Below are positions 1 to 5,984 of a stretch of 15,497 bases of DNA, one piece after another. This DNA comes from Myxococcales bacterium (GTDB taxonomy: Bacteria; Myxococcota; Myxococcia; Myxococcales; Anaeromyxobacteraceae), in assembly GCA_021848865.1 (NCBI GenBank), contig JAJZTO010000024.1, positions 1-15,497 on the forward strand, read 5' to 3'. The translations under genes and the position numbers were made by a program. The stretch's first letter is position 1. Each line of letters starts with the position of its first letter. The notes beneath the pieces were generated by a model, which was given only the letters and a program-made list of their open reading frames with translations, searched no databases and was not told the DNA's origin.

Positions 1-37
1 GAAGATCGCGGCGCGCACCCTGCGCGACCTGCGCTGA
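1..37 (+). CDS. possible 3' end of an upstream gene (partial)
   Basis: Reading from base 2, the frame encodes KIAARTLRDLR and ends in TGA at 35-37. About 100 bases of non-coding-looking sequence follow before the next gene. The fragment is too short to assign. In DNA this GC-rich the other two frames are also open here, so this is only a likely tail of a plus-strand gene cut by the window edge. Confidence 0.35.
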   Translation, partial: KIAARTLRDLR

Positions 38-89
38 GCCGGCGCCGCCGCGGCCCGGGCCCGGCCGGCCGCCAGGCCGCGAGACGGGG

Positions 90-95
90 TACCAT
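90..95 (+). promoter_or_regulatory. possible -10 hexamer (TACCAT) for the reductase gene
   Basis: TACCAT is a rare AT-containing hexamer in a GC-rich intergenic stretch, 41 nt before the ATG at 137. No recognisable -35 hexamer lies at the expected distance. Weak call. Confidence 0.25.
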
Positions 96-136
96 CGGGC
101 GCCCGCGGCGGAGCGGGCGGCGGACGAGGAGGCGTG

Positions 137-985
137 ATGGCCGAGGTGGCGTTCCTGGGAACGGGCCTGATGGGCTCGGGGATGGTCGAGGCCCTGCTGC
201 GGCGGGGCGAGTCGGTCCGGGCGTGGAACCGCACCCTGGAGCGGGCGCGGCCGCTGGAGAAGCTGGGGGCGCGCCTGGCCCGCACCCCCGCCGAGGCGGT
301 GGCGGGGGCGGAGCGGGTGCACCTGCTGGTCGCCGACGACGCCGCGGTGGACGCGGTCCTGGCGCAGGCGCGCCCGGGGCTCTCGCCCGGCGCGCTGGTG
401 GTGGACCACTCCACGGTGTCGCCGGCGGGGACGGCGGAGCGCTTCCGCGCCTGCGACCGGGACGGTATCGCCTTCCTGCACGCGCCGGTCTTCATGGGGC
501 CCCGGCAGTGCCGGGACGCCACCGGCCTGATGCTGTGCGCCGGGCCGGCCGAGCGCTTCGCCCGCGCCCGGCCCGCGCTGGCGGCCATGACCGGCGAGCT
601 CTGGCACGTGGGGGAGCGCACCGACCTGGCCGCCGCCTACAAGCTCTTCGGCAACGCCCTGCTGCTCCTGATCGTCGGCGGGCTCGCCGACGTCTACGCC
701 CTGGCGGCGAGCCTGGGCATCCGCGCCACCGAGGCCCACGACCTCTTCGCCCGGTTCAAGCCCGCCGGGGCCATCGACTACCGGGGGCGGAAGATGGCCG
801 AGGGGGACTTCCAGCCGATGTTCGAGCTGGTGATGGCCCGCAAGGACGTCCGGCTGATGATCGAGGCCGCCGGCTCCACGCCGCTGGCGCTGCTGCCGGC
901 GCTGGCGGCGCGGATGGACGAGCTGCTGGCCCGGGGCCACGGCGCCGAGGACGTGGGCGTCCTGGCCGCCGACCGCCGGCGCTGA
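137..985 (+). CDS. NAD(P)-dependent oxidoreductase, beta-hydroxyacid dehydrogenase family
   Basis: This 282-residue protein belongs to the 3-hydroxyisobutyrate dehydrogenase / glyoxylate-succinic semialdehyde reductase family of cytosolic reductases. The N-terminal Rossmann fold shows GTGLMG at about residues 8-13. WNRT at 30-33 after the second strand has an Arg that in this family usually goes with NADPH preference. The catalytic Lys is K169 in AAYKLFGN, followed by the all-helical C-terminal domain. The substrate loop reads APVFMGPRQ where relatives usually have APVSGG, so the substrate cannot be assigned. ATG at 137 was preferred to the overlapping GTG at 134 because AGGAGG at 127-132 is 4 nt from the former and only 1 nt from the latter. 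It appears monocistronic and converges on the DUF3501 operon. The family is secure; the substrate is unknown. Confidence 0.9.
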   Translation: MAEVAFLGTGLMGSGMVEALLRRGESVRAWNRTLERARPLEKLGARLARTPAEAVAGAERVHLLVADDAAVDAVLAQARPGLSPGALVVDHSTVSPAGTAERFRACDRDGIAFLHAPVFMGPRQCRDATGLMLCAGPAERFARARPALAAMTGELWHVGERTDLAAAYKLFGNALLLLIVGGLADVYALAASLGIRATEAHDLFARFKPAGAIDYRGRKMAEGDFQPMFELVMARKDVRLMIEAAGSTPLALLPALAARMDELLARGHGAEDVGVLAADRRR

Positions 986-995
986 GCGCCGTCGC

Positions 996-1049
996 GGCAG
1001 GGCGAGGGCCCTCCTCCTGGCGAACCTCCGGTTCGCCCTCCCCTGCGCC
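996..1049. terminator. bidirectional terminator-like hairpin between convergent genes
   Basis: A perfect stem GGCGAACC / GGTTCGCC (1019-1026 with 1030-1037, loop TCC) is flanked by outer arms GGCAGGGCGAGGG and CCCTCCCCTGC, which extend the pairing with one bulged base. It sits between the stop codons of two convergent genes (985 and 1078), where a shared terminator is expected. There is no T-run on either side, so it may act as a Rho-assisted terminator or an RNA end-stabiliser. Confidence 0.6.
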
Positions 1050-1077
1050 GACCTCCGGGCTCCCGTTCCGGAAGCCC

Positions 1078-1629
1078 TCAGGAGGCGAGGTCGCGGCCCA
1101 GCGCCTCGCGCTGCTCCGGCGAAAGGATCGTCTCCGCCGTCAGCTCCGGCAGGTCGCTCCCCACCGCCACCGGGGCCGCGCCCTTGACGTCGAACTTGAG
1201 GTACTGGACCGAGGAGAGGCGGTCCTCCCCCACCTGCCGCGGGTCGAACCGGGCTCGCACCTTCGCCCCGTCCGGCGTCTTCAGGTAGAGGTGCTCGACC
1301 AGCTTCAGCCAGGCCCGGAGCTTCCGGTCGCGCTCGGCGGGGTCGGCGATCTCGATGAGCAGCGAGCAGCCCAGCTCGCCGGGACCGCCCAGCAGCTCGT
1401 TGTAGGTGTCGAGCTCGTGGGCGATCTCCTCCTCGCGGAAGAGCCGCTCGGCCCGCAGCATCTCCAGGATCTGGTAGCGCGTGGTCTCGCGGTTCTCGAA
1501 GAGGAAGGTGAGGGGCCCGACGTGGACGCGGCGCAGGGCCTTGGCCTGCATGGCGGCGTCGCGGACGGCGTCCCGCTCGCGGTCGTAGGTGACGAGGTCC
1601 AGGAGCTCGCGGCGCTCGACCTTCCGCAT
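1078..1629 (-). CDS. DUF3501 family protein
   Basis: This 183-residue cytosolic protein matches what I know of the DUF3501 family, whose biochemical role is unknown. Visible features are an Arg-rich N-terminal part, VGPLTFLFENRET near residues 38-50, an acidic helical stretch leading to HELDTYNELL, then CSLLIEIADP and a C-terminal SSVQYLKFD block. No Cys cluster, membrane segment or signal peptide is visible. The ATG at 1629 is supported by AAGGAGAG (1636-1643) six bases upstream, lying in the 14-nt gap after the Fe-S gene's stop. It is therefore the third gene of the rubrerythrin operon. DUF3501 genes are commonly found beside this Fe-S protein, which suggests a shared oxidative-stress or redox role. 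That role is an inference. The same frame stays open far upstream, but that part is a shadow of the Fe-S gene. Confidence 0.85.
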   Translation of the reverse strand: MRKVERRELLDLVTYDRERDAVRDAAMQAKALRRVHVGPLTFLFENRETTRYQILEMLRAERLFREEEIAHELDTYNELLGGPGELGCSLLIEIADPAERDRKLRAWLKLVEHLYLKTPDGAKVRARFDPRQVGEDRLSSVQYLKFDVKGAAPVAVGSDLPELTAETILSPEQREALGRDLAS

Positions 1630-1643
1630 GGTGGTGCTCTCCT

Positions 1644-2975
1644 TCAAGAGAACTTCTCCCCGCGGTAGGCGCGGGCCAGGATGGTCATGGGATGGAGCGG
1701 CCGCTTCCCGGCGTGCTGGGTGAACTGCAGCGAGGCCAGCGGGCAGTCGGTGGCCCAGACGTCGGCCTCGGCCGCCTTCATCCCGTCGAAGGCCTTCTCG
1801 CCCACCCGGGCGCTGGCCTCGAAGCCCTCCACGGTCATGGCGTAGGTCCCGTCGTGGCCGCAGCACTCCGACACGGTGGCGGCGACGGTGGTGCCGGGGA
1901 TCCTCCGCAGCAGGTCGCGCCCCTTGAAGCCGATGGCCTGGGCCCGCAGGTGGCAGGGGGCGTGGTAGGCGACCTTGCCCGGCGAGCTCTTGAAGGCGGC
2001 GCTGAAGCGCGGCTGGTCGCGCAGCCCCCAGAGGAACTCCGACGGGTCCATCACCGCCGGCGCCAGCCGGGCGGCCCGCTCCCGGTCCGGCCCCTCCAGC
2101 AGGTGCGGCCACTCCCGCCGCATCATCATCGAGCAGGTGGGGTTCACCACCAGCACCTTGGCCCCCTTCTCCACGAAGGGCAGCAGCAGGTCCAGGTCCC
2201 GGGCCGCCTGCCGGCGCAGCGCCGGCAGGTCGCCGTGCTCCCAGGCCGGCATGCCGCAGCACTGCAGCCCCTTCGCCACCCGGCAGTCCACCTGGTTGGC
2301 CTTCATCACCTCGAGCACGTCCACGCCGATCCGGGGCTCGTTGTGCTGCACGAAGCAGGTCTGGAAGAGCACCGCCTCGCCTCCCGGCTCGGGGCGGACG
2401 AAGCCGTGCTTCTCGGCCCAGGCGTCGAAGGGCTCGGCGGCGAAGTCGGGCAGGAGCTTGTCGCGGTGGATGCCGACCGCCTTCTCCATCAGCACCCGCA
2501 GCGGGCGGGCGCGGTTCGCGACGTTGGCCATCCCCAGCGACAGCCGGGCCATCTTGCCGGCGCCGTCCGGGTCGCCCAGCATCCGCTCCCGCAGCGTCTT
2601 GCCCCGCTTCCGGAGCTGCACGGCGTCGAAGCGGTGGACCAGCTTGGGGAAGTCCAGCTGGTACTGGTGCTGGTCCCGCGGCGTGTAGGGGCACTGCACC
2701 TCGCAGAGCTTGCACTGGAAGCAGAGGTCCATCACCTCCTGCCGCTCCGGGGCGGTGATGCCGTGGACGTCGCCGTCGTGCCGCTCGTCGATGAACCGGA
2801 AGAGGGTCGGGAAGCTGTCGCAGTACTTGAAGCACATGCGGCAGCCGTGACAGATCTCGAAGACCCGCGTGACCTCGCCGAGCAGCGCGGCCTCGTCCCA
2901 GTACCTCGGATCGGAGGGGTCGTAGCTGAGCCCCGGCGTCGGAAGGTAGGAGATGGGCTTCTGGGAGTCGGCCAC
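1644..2975 (-). CDS. heterodisulfide-reductase-related Fe-S protein, 2x[4Fe-4S] plus two CCG domains
   Basis: This 443-residue soluble protein resembles the GlpC/HdrD class. Two CxxCxxCxxxC ferredoxin-type motifs (C42/45/48/52 and C85/88/91/95) predict two [4Fe-4S] clusters. The second follows the usual C-P ending, CEVQCP. Two cysteine-rich CCG domains follow: C207, C239-C240-G and C281, then C341, C371-C372-G and C411. Both lack the final Cys of the classical CX2C. No flavin domain or membrane helix is seen, so it probably relays electrons from or to a partner. The start is GTG at 2975, with GGAGGG (2982-2987) six bases upstream. It is gene 2 of a minus-strand operon, 68 nt after rubrerythrin and 14 nt before DUF3501. 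The likely, unproven, job is electron supply to rubrerythrin or a thiol/disulfide redox reaction. Confidence 0.88.
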   Translation of the reverse strand: MADSQKPISYLPTPGLSYDPSDPRYWDEAALLGEVTRVFEICHGCRMCFKYCDSFPTLFRFIDERHDGDVHGITAPERQEVMDLCFQCKLCEVQCPYTPRDQHQYQLDFPKLVHRFDAVQLRKRGKTLRERMLGDPDGAGKMARLSLGMANVANRARPLRVLMEKAVGIHRDKLLPDFAAEPFDAWAEKHGFVRPEPGGEAVLFQTCFVQHNEPRIGVDVLEVMKANQVDCRVAKGLQCCGMPAWEHGDLPALRRQAARDLDLLLPFVEKGAKVLVVNPTCSMMMRREWPHLLEGPDRERAARLAPAVMDPSEFLWGLRDQPRFSAAFKSSPGKVAYHAPCHLRAQAIGFKGRDLLRRIPGTTVAATVSECCGHDGTYAMTVEGFEASARVGEKAFDGMKAAEADVWATDCPLASLQFTQHAGKRPLHPMTILARAYRGEKFS

Positions 2976-2981
2976 GGGGCG

Positions 2982-2987
2982 CCCTCC
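2982..2987 (-). promoter_or_regulatory. ribosome binding site deciding a GTG start
   Basis: GGAGGG on the minus strand lies six bases before GTG at 2975, supporting the non-ATG start of the Fe-S protein. Confidence 0.65.
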
Positions 2988-3002
2988 GCTCGCGGGTTCG
3001 GT

Positions 3003-3029
3003 GGGGCCGGCGCCCGTCGCGCCGGCCCC
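3003..3029 (-). other. perfect 11-bp intercistronic hairpin between rubrerythrin and the Fe-S gene
   Basis: GGGGCCGGCGC (3003-3013) and GCGCCGGCCCC (3019-3029) are exact reverse complements around the loop CCGTC. On the transcribed minus strand the hairpin begins 14 nt after the rubrerythrin stop and ends 15 nt before the Fe-S gene's ribosome site. No T-run follows. It could be a partial terminator or an mRNA 3'-end stabiliser giving more rubrerythrin than downstream product. Confidence 0.6.
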
Positions 3030-3043
3030 GGTGGTGCGGTCCG

Positions 3044-3463
3044 CTACTTGATGCTGTCGAGCATCTTCTGGAAGCGGCCGGCGTGCGACTTCTCCGCCTT
3101 GGCCAGCGTCTCGAACCAGTCGGCGACCTTCGCGAAGCCCTCCTCGCGCGCCGTCTTGGCCATGCCCGGGTACATGTCGGTGTACTCGTGGGTCTCGCCG
3201 GCGATGGCCGCCTTGAGGTTGGCCTGGCTGTCGCCGATGGGCAGCCCGGTGGCCGGGTCGCCGACCTCCTTCAGGTAGTCGAGGTGGCCGTGGGCGTGGC
3301 CGGTCTCGCCCTCGGCGGTGTCGCGGAAGTTCCCGGCCACCTCCGGGTAGCCCTCGTTGTCCGCCTGCTTCGCGAAGTAGAGGTAGCGGCGGTTCGCCTG
3401 GCTCTCGCCGGCGAACGCGTCCTTCAGGTTCTGGAAGGTCTTGGATCCCTTGAGGCTCGCCAT
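3044..3463 (-). CDS. rubrerythrin-family protein without rubredoxin domain
   Basis: This 139-residue ferritin-like four-helix di-iron protein probably reduces hydrogen peroxide in the cytosol. Ligand positions are visible in order: E20 (AFAGES), E53-xx-H56 (GETGH), E90/E93 (GETHEY) and E124-xx-H127 (AEKSH). Classical rubrerythrins run to about 190 residues and end in a CxxC rubredoxin domain. Here the protein stops after the four-helix domain and contains no cysteine, so electrons must come from another protein. The start was set at 3463 because AGGAG lies six bases before it, whereas the in-frame ATG at 3469 directly abuts that site. It is the first gene of the operon with the Fe-S and DUF3501 genes. 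Its upstream region carries a Fur/PerR-type palindrome at 3585-3599. Confidence 0.93.
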   Translation of the reverse strand: MASLKGSKTFQNLKDAFAGESQANRRYLYFAKQADNEGYPEVAGNFRDTAEGETGHAHGHLDYLKEVGDPATGLPIGDSQANLKAAIAGETHEYTDMYPGMAKTAREEGFAKVADWFETLAKAEKSHAGRFQKMLDSIK

Positions 3464-3469
3464 GGTCAT

Positions 3470-3475
3470 CTCCTG
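3470..3475 (-). promoter_or_regulatory. ribosome binding site choosing the rubrerythrin start
   Basis: CAGGAG on the minus strand abuts the ATG at 3469 and is six bases from the ATG at 3463. The spacing favours the second ATG. Confidence 0.6.
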
Positions 3476-3517
3476 ATGGTGAATGCCACGACCGGGAAAT
3501 ATCCCCGAATGTGGTGC

Positions 3518-3532
3518 GGGGCGCTACGCCCC
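3518..3532 (-). other. 6-bp stem hairpin in the rubrerythrin leader
   Basis: GGGGCG-CTA-CGCCCC is a perfect inverted repeat 55 bases upstream of the rubrerythrin start. There is no T-run. It could be a leader structure or the 3' end of the upstream acetyltransferase transcript. Confidence 0.35.
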
Positions 3533-3584
3533 TGGCGCGGGCCGTGACCGACCACCACAGGTCGTGTCGCCTCGGTCCTCGCGG

Positions 3585-3599
3585 TTAGACAATGTCTAA
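3585..3599. promoter_or_regulatory. perfect 7-1-7 palindrome, candidate Fur/PerR-superfamily operator
   Basis: TTAGACA-A-TGTCTAA is an exact 15-bp dyad in an otherwise GC-dominated region, 122 bases upstream of the rubrerythrin start and just past the stop of the acetyltransferase gene. Two 7-base arms around one base is the geometry of Fur, PerR and Irr boxes, and rubrerythrin is a known PerR target in several bacteria. A further GTCT/AGAC pair occurs within the next 16 bases (3600-3614). The binding protein is not encoded in this window, so the assignment is by geometry and context. Confidence 0.55.
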
Positions 3600-3618
3600 G
3601 ACCGGACTTTGTCTGCCG

Positions 3619-4191
3619 CTAGAGCCCCGAATGGGGTGCGCCGCGGGCAGGGGCGTGGACGACGCGGACCGCCGTGGTGGGGTGCTCCCGGCTGGCGACG
3701 AAGCCGGCCCGCCGCGCGAAGCCCTCGCCGGCCAGGTTGTCGCGCCGGGCGGTGAGCAGGATGGCGGTGCCCCCCTCGCTCGCGACCCAGGTCTCGAGCT
3801 GCTGCAGCATCTGGCCGGCCAGCCCGCGCCCCCGCTGGTCGGGACGCACCAGCAGGAACTCCACCGTCCACTCCCCGGCGCGCGGCTGGTCGCGCACCAC
3901 CACCAGGATCCCCGCCAGCCGCTGGTCGGCGTCGAAGACGCCCACCACGAAGAGATCCTCCAGGCTGCGCAACGCCGGTTCCCCGGCGAGGATGCGGGCG
4001 GCGGTCTCGGGTCCGGGCGGCTCGCCGGTGACCAGGAGCACGTCCTCGGCGCAGGCCAGGAGCAGCGCGTGCAGCTCGTCGCGCCAGTGCTCGTCGAGCC
4101 AGACCCCGAAGCCGCCGTCGACCGGGACCTCGAGCAGCCTCTGGGCCTCCAGCGTGGCGATGCGGCCCGGCGTGGTCGAGAGCGTCGACAT
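3619..4191 (-). CDS. GNAT-family N-acetyltransferase
   Basis: This protein of about 190 residues has the GNAT core in its second half: strand LAGILVVVRD, strand WTVEFLLVRP, then the acetyl-CoA pyrophosphate loop RGRGLA at 120-125 (R/QxxGxG/A) leading into helix GQMLQQLETW, and a late RRAGFVASRE segment typical of motif B. The first 75 residues are not conserved enough to classify. The substrate (small molecule, amino group of a protein, or antibiotic) cannot be told. The ATG at 4191 is listed. An in-frame GTG at 4197 is equally possible and lies 9 nt after a TAGGCT promoter-like hexamer. The gene ends 20 bases before the palindrome upstream of rubrerythrin, so read-through into that operon is possible. 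Confidence 0.85.
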   Translation of the reverse strand: MSTLSTTPGRIATLEAQRLLEVPVDGGFGVWLDEHWRDELHALLLACAEDVLLVTGEPPGPETAARILAGEPALRSLEDLFVVGVFDADQRLAGILVVVRDQPRAGEWTVEFLLVRPDQRGRGLAGQMLQQLETWVASEGGTAILLTARRDNLAGEGFARRAGFVASREHPTTAVRVVHAPARGAPHSGL

Positions 4192-4205
4192 GGTCACCCG
4201 GCGCC

Positions 4206-4217
4206 GAGCCTACACGG
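4206..4217 (-). promoter_or_regulatory. candidate promoter element CCGTGTAGGCTC (acetyltransferase)
   Basis: On the minus strand the 12-mer CCGTGTAGGCTC contains the -10-like hexamer TAGGCT, 9 nt before the possible GTG start and 15 nt before the ATG. The identical 12-mer occurs upstream of the amidase gene (11473-11484). No -35 consensus is visible. Confidence 0.4.
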
Positions 4218-4235
4218 TCCGTACGCGCGCCATAC

Positions 4236-4250
4236 GCCCCTGCAAGGGGC
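4236..4250 (-). terminator. weak hairpin downstream of the DHOD-like gene
   Basis: GCCCCT-GCA-AGGGGC is a perfect 6-bp stem with a 3-nt loop, located 37 bases after the stop of the DHOD-like gene and before the acetyltransferase promoter. It lacks a T-run, so terminator function is only a possibility. Confidence 0.35.
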
Positions 4251-4286
4251 TCGCACCGCTCCGACCCAAGCGGGCCGGGCCGTCCC

Positions 4287-5273
4287 TCAGACGTTCTGCG
4301 ACAGGATCAGGTGCACGTACTGGGCGCGCTCGAAGGCGCCGGGGTCGCGGATCACGCGCTGCGAGAGGGTGCCGCGGAAGTCGCCGATGGTGCCGTGGCC
4401 GCGCTTGTCCATCCACTCGTCCAGCCCCTCGCGCATCTTCCCGAGGTAGGGGATGCCGTTCTTCACCAGGGCGGCGGCCACCTGCACGGTGGTGGCGCCG
4501 GCGAGCAGCATCTTGATGACGCCGGAGGCGTCGTGGACGCCGGTGGAGGCCGAGAGGTCCGCCTTGATGCGCCCGTGGAGGATGGCGATCCAGCGCAGCG
4601 GCAGGAGCATCTCGCCCGGCTGCGACAGCGACATGTCGTTCTTCAGCGAGAGCTTCTCCAGCGAGATGTCGGGCTGCAGGAAGCGGTTGAAGAGCACGAA
4701 GGCCTGCACCCCGAGGGCGTCGAAGCGGGCCACGGTGCCGCCCAGCGCCGTGAAGAAGGGGGAGAGCTTCACCGCCACCGGGACGCGGACCGTCTCCCGG
4801 ATGGAGGCGACGACGTCGTGGAACCGGTCCTCCACCTCGGCGCCGGAGGTGCGGAGGTCGGCCTGCACCGCGTAGAGGTTCACCTCCAGCGCGTCGGCGC
4901 CGGCCTCCTCGATCTGCCGGGCGTACTGGCTCCAGCTCCCCGGCGCGTTGCAGTTCAGGCTGGCGATGACCGGGATGCCCACCGCCTTCTTCGCGGCGGC
5001 GATCATCTTGAGGTACTCCTGCGGCCCCACCGTCTGGCGCGGGAAGAAGCTCTGGGCCTCGGCGAAGCCGGTGGTGGCCTGCTCCATCGCCTCCTGCAGC
5101 TGGGTGTCGAGCGCCTCGATCTGCTCCTCGAAGAGGGAGCGGAGCACCACCGCGCCGGCGCCGTGCTGCTCGGCGAGCTGGAAGTTCTCGACGCGGTTGG
5201 AGAGGGAGGACGAGGCGAGCACCAGGGGGCTCGGCAGGTTGAGGCCCATGTAGGTCGTCGACAGGTCGGCCAT
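4287..5273 (-). CDS. dihydroorotate dehydrogenase-like flavoprotein
   Basis: This 328-residue FMN-binding TIM-barrel protein belongs to the DHOD-like group distinct from true PyrD. The N-terminus LSTTYMGLNLPSPLVLASS and the SLFEEQI segment are typical of that group. The flavin-contacting Lys is K169 in VAVKLSPF, and the phosphate loop area is STGVHDASGV near 243-252 followed by LLAGATTVQV. The N-x-S-C-P-N active-site motif of class 1 DHODs is replaced by NLYAVQAD at 132-139, so dihydroorotate oxidation is doubtful. The ATG at 5273 was chosen over an upstream in-frame ATG at 5303 because GGAGGAG (5283-5289) lies 9 bases before it. No accessory PyrK or other pyrimidine gene is nearby. The true reaction is unknown. 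Confidence 0.88.
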   Translation of the reverse strand: MADLSTTYMGLNLPSPLVLASSSLSNRVENFQLAEQHGAGAVVLRSLFEEQIEALDTQLQEAMEQATTGFAEAQSFFPRQTVGPQEYLKMIAAAKKAVGIPVIASLNCNAPGSWSQYARQIEEAGADALEVNLYAVQADLRTSGAEVEDRFHDVVASIRETVRVPVAVKLSPFFTALGGTVARFDALGVQAFVLFNRFLQPDISLEKLSLKNDMSLSQPGEMLLPLRWIAILHGRIKADLSASTGVHDASGVIKMLLAGATTVQVAAALVKNGIPYLGKMREGLDEWMDKRGHGTIGDFRGTLSQRVIRDPGAFERAQYVHLILSQNV

Positions 5274-5340
5274 GGCGGCGGCTCCTCCGGAAGGGAAGGC
5301 CATCCTCGCCCGGCGACCCCCGGCTTGGGAAGCGGAACCG

Positions 5341-5372
5341 CCGGGGCCTGCCCGGGCGGGGACCGGCCCCGG
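5341..5372 (-). terminator. GC-rich hairpin after the lipid-kinase gene
   Basis: CCGGGGCC (5341-5348) and GGCCCCGG (5365-5372) are perfect inverted repeats around 16 bases that contain CCCGGG. The hairpin begins directly after the stop codon of the DgkA-like gene on the minus strand. No T-run follows. Confidence 0.4.
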
Positions 5373-5978
5373 TCAGTCGCCGCCGCGCCGCGCGAAGGCC
5401 GCGGCGGCGCACATCGCGAAGGCCAGGGCGGCGACGCCGGTGAAGACCAGGCTCTTCGAGAACAGCGCCAGCGGGAGCAGCAGCGCCGCCCCGGCCATGG
5501 CGGCGAGCAGGTCCACCCCCTCGGCCCGGGGGAAGGGGAAGACCAGGAAGGCGGAGAGCAGCACCAGCGGCATCCCGACGGCGAAGACCTTGCCCACGGC
5601 GCTGCGCCCGGACTGGACCAGCTCCCAGTCGCGGATCAGCACCACCGCCAGGACCGCCAGCGCTCCCACCGCCAGCACCAGCACCGCGCCGGCCGAGGCG
5701 TCCTTGGCCCGGCGGGCCCGCTCGTCCTCCCCGGGGGCGACGAGGTCCACCACCTCCTCGACGGCGCTGTTCATCACCTCGGCGCCGAGCACCGCGAAGA
5801 CCGCGAGCAGGAGCGCGAGCTGCTCGGCCACGCCGAGGGGCACGGCGCTGCCGAAGGTGGCCACCAGCAGCGCCGCCACCAGGTGGACGCGCATGCTGCG
5901 CTGGGCCACGGCGACGTCGAGGACGCCGCGGGCCGCGAACTTGAAGCTCCCCAGGACCGTCCCGCGCTCCTCGCTCAT
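5373..5978 (-). CDS. diacylglycerol/undecaprenol kinase family protein with C-terminal membrane extension
   Basis: This 201-residue integral membrane protein has residues 1-115 matching the DgkA family. These enzymes phosphorylate diacylglycerol or undecaprenol with ATP. The signature AEVMNSAVEEVVD carries E67, N70 and E74 in the E69/N72/E76 arrangement of E. coli DgkA, followed by KDASAGAVL at 92-100. The region corresponding to the conserved ERN/E-R acidic position of many homologues reads QRS (26-28). DgkA is normally about 120-140 residues; here about 75 extra residues add roughly three hydrophobic segments (about 129-147, 153-172, 176-195). The ATG at 5978 has no Shine-Dalgarno, but TACCCT lies six bases upstream. 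It is 25 nt downstream of a small ORF. The kinase substrate cannot be told from sequence. Confidence 0.85.
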   Translation of the reverse strand: MSEERGTVLGSFKFAARGVLDVAVAQRSMRVHLVAALLVATFGSAVPLGVAEQLALLLAVFAVLGAEVMNSAVEEVVDLVAPGEDERARRAKDASAGAVLVLAVGALAVLAVVLIRDWELVQSGRSAVGKVFAVGMPLVLLSAFLVFPFPRAEGVDLLAAMAGAALLLPLALFSKSLVFTGVAALAFAMCAAAAFARRGGD

Positions 5979-5984
5979 GGTCGC

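Noticed and set aside
223..1668. Long plus-strand open frame over the reductase gene and the intergenic region
   Set aside because: Arg/Gly/Ala/Pro-rich shadow of GC-rich codons, spans a terminator-like hairpin and overlaps two well-supported genes; no domain seen.
1630..2835. Upstream extension of the DUF3501 frame to 585 residues
   Set aside because: The extension is the out-of-frame shadow of the Fe-S gene; the true start at 1629 has a good ribosome site and family-typical length.
3493..3507. AT-containing near-palindrome around GGGAAATATCCC as a second operator or -10
   Set aside because: Only 4-base arms match and no -35 partner is visible; could be a promoter -10 (GATATT) but too weak to list.
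3598..3614. Second GTCT/AGAC pair next to the palindrome as a tandem operator
   Set aside because: The arms match only over four bases with irregular spacing; mentioned in the operator entry but not called separately.
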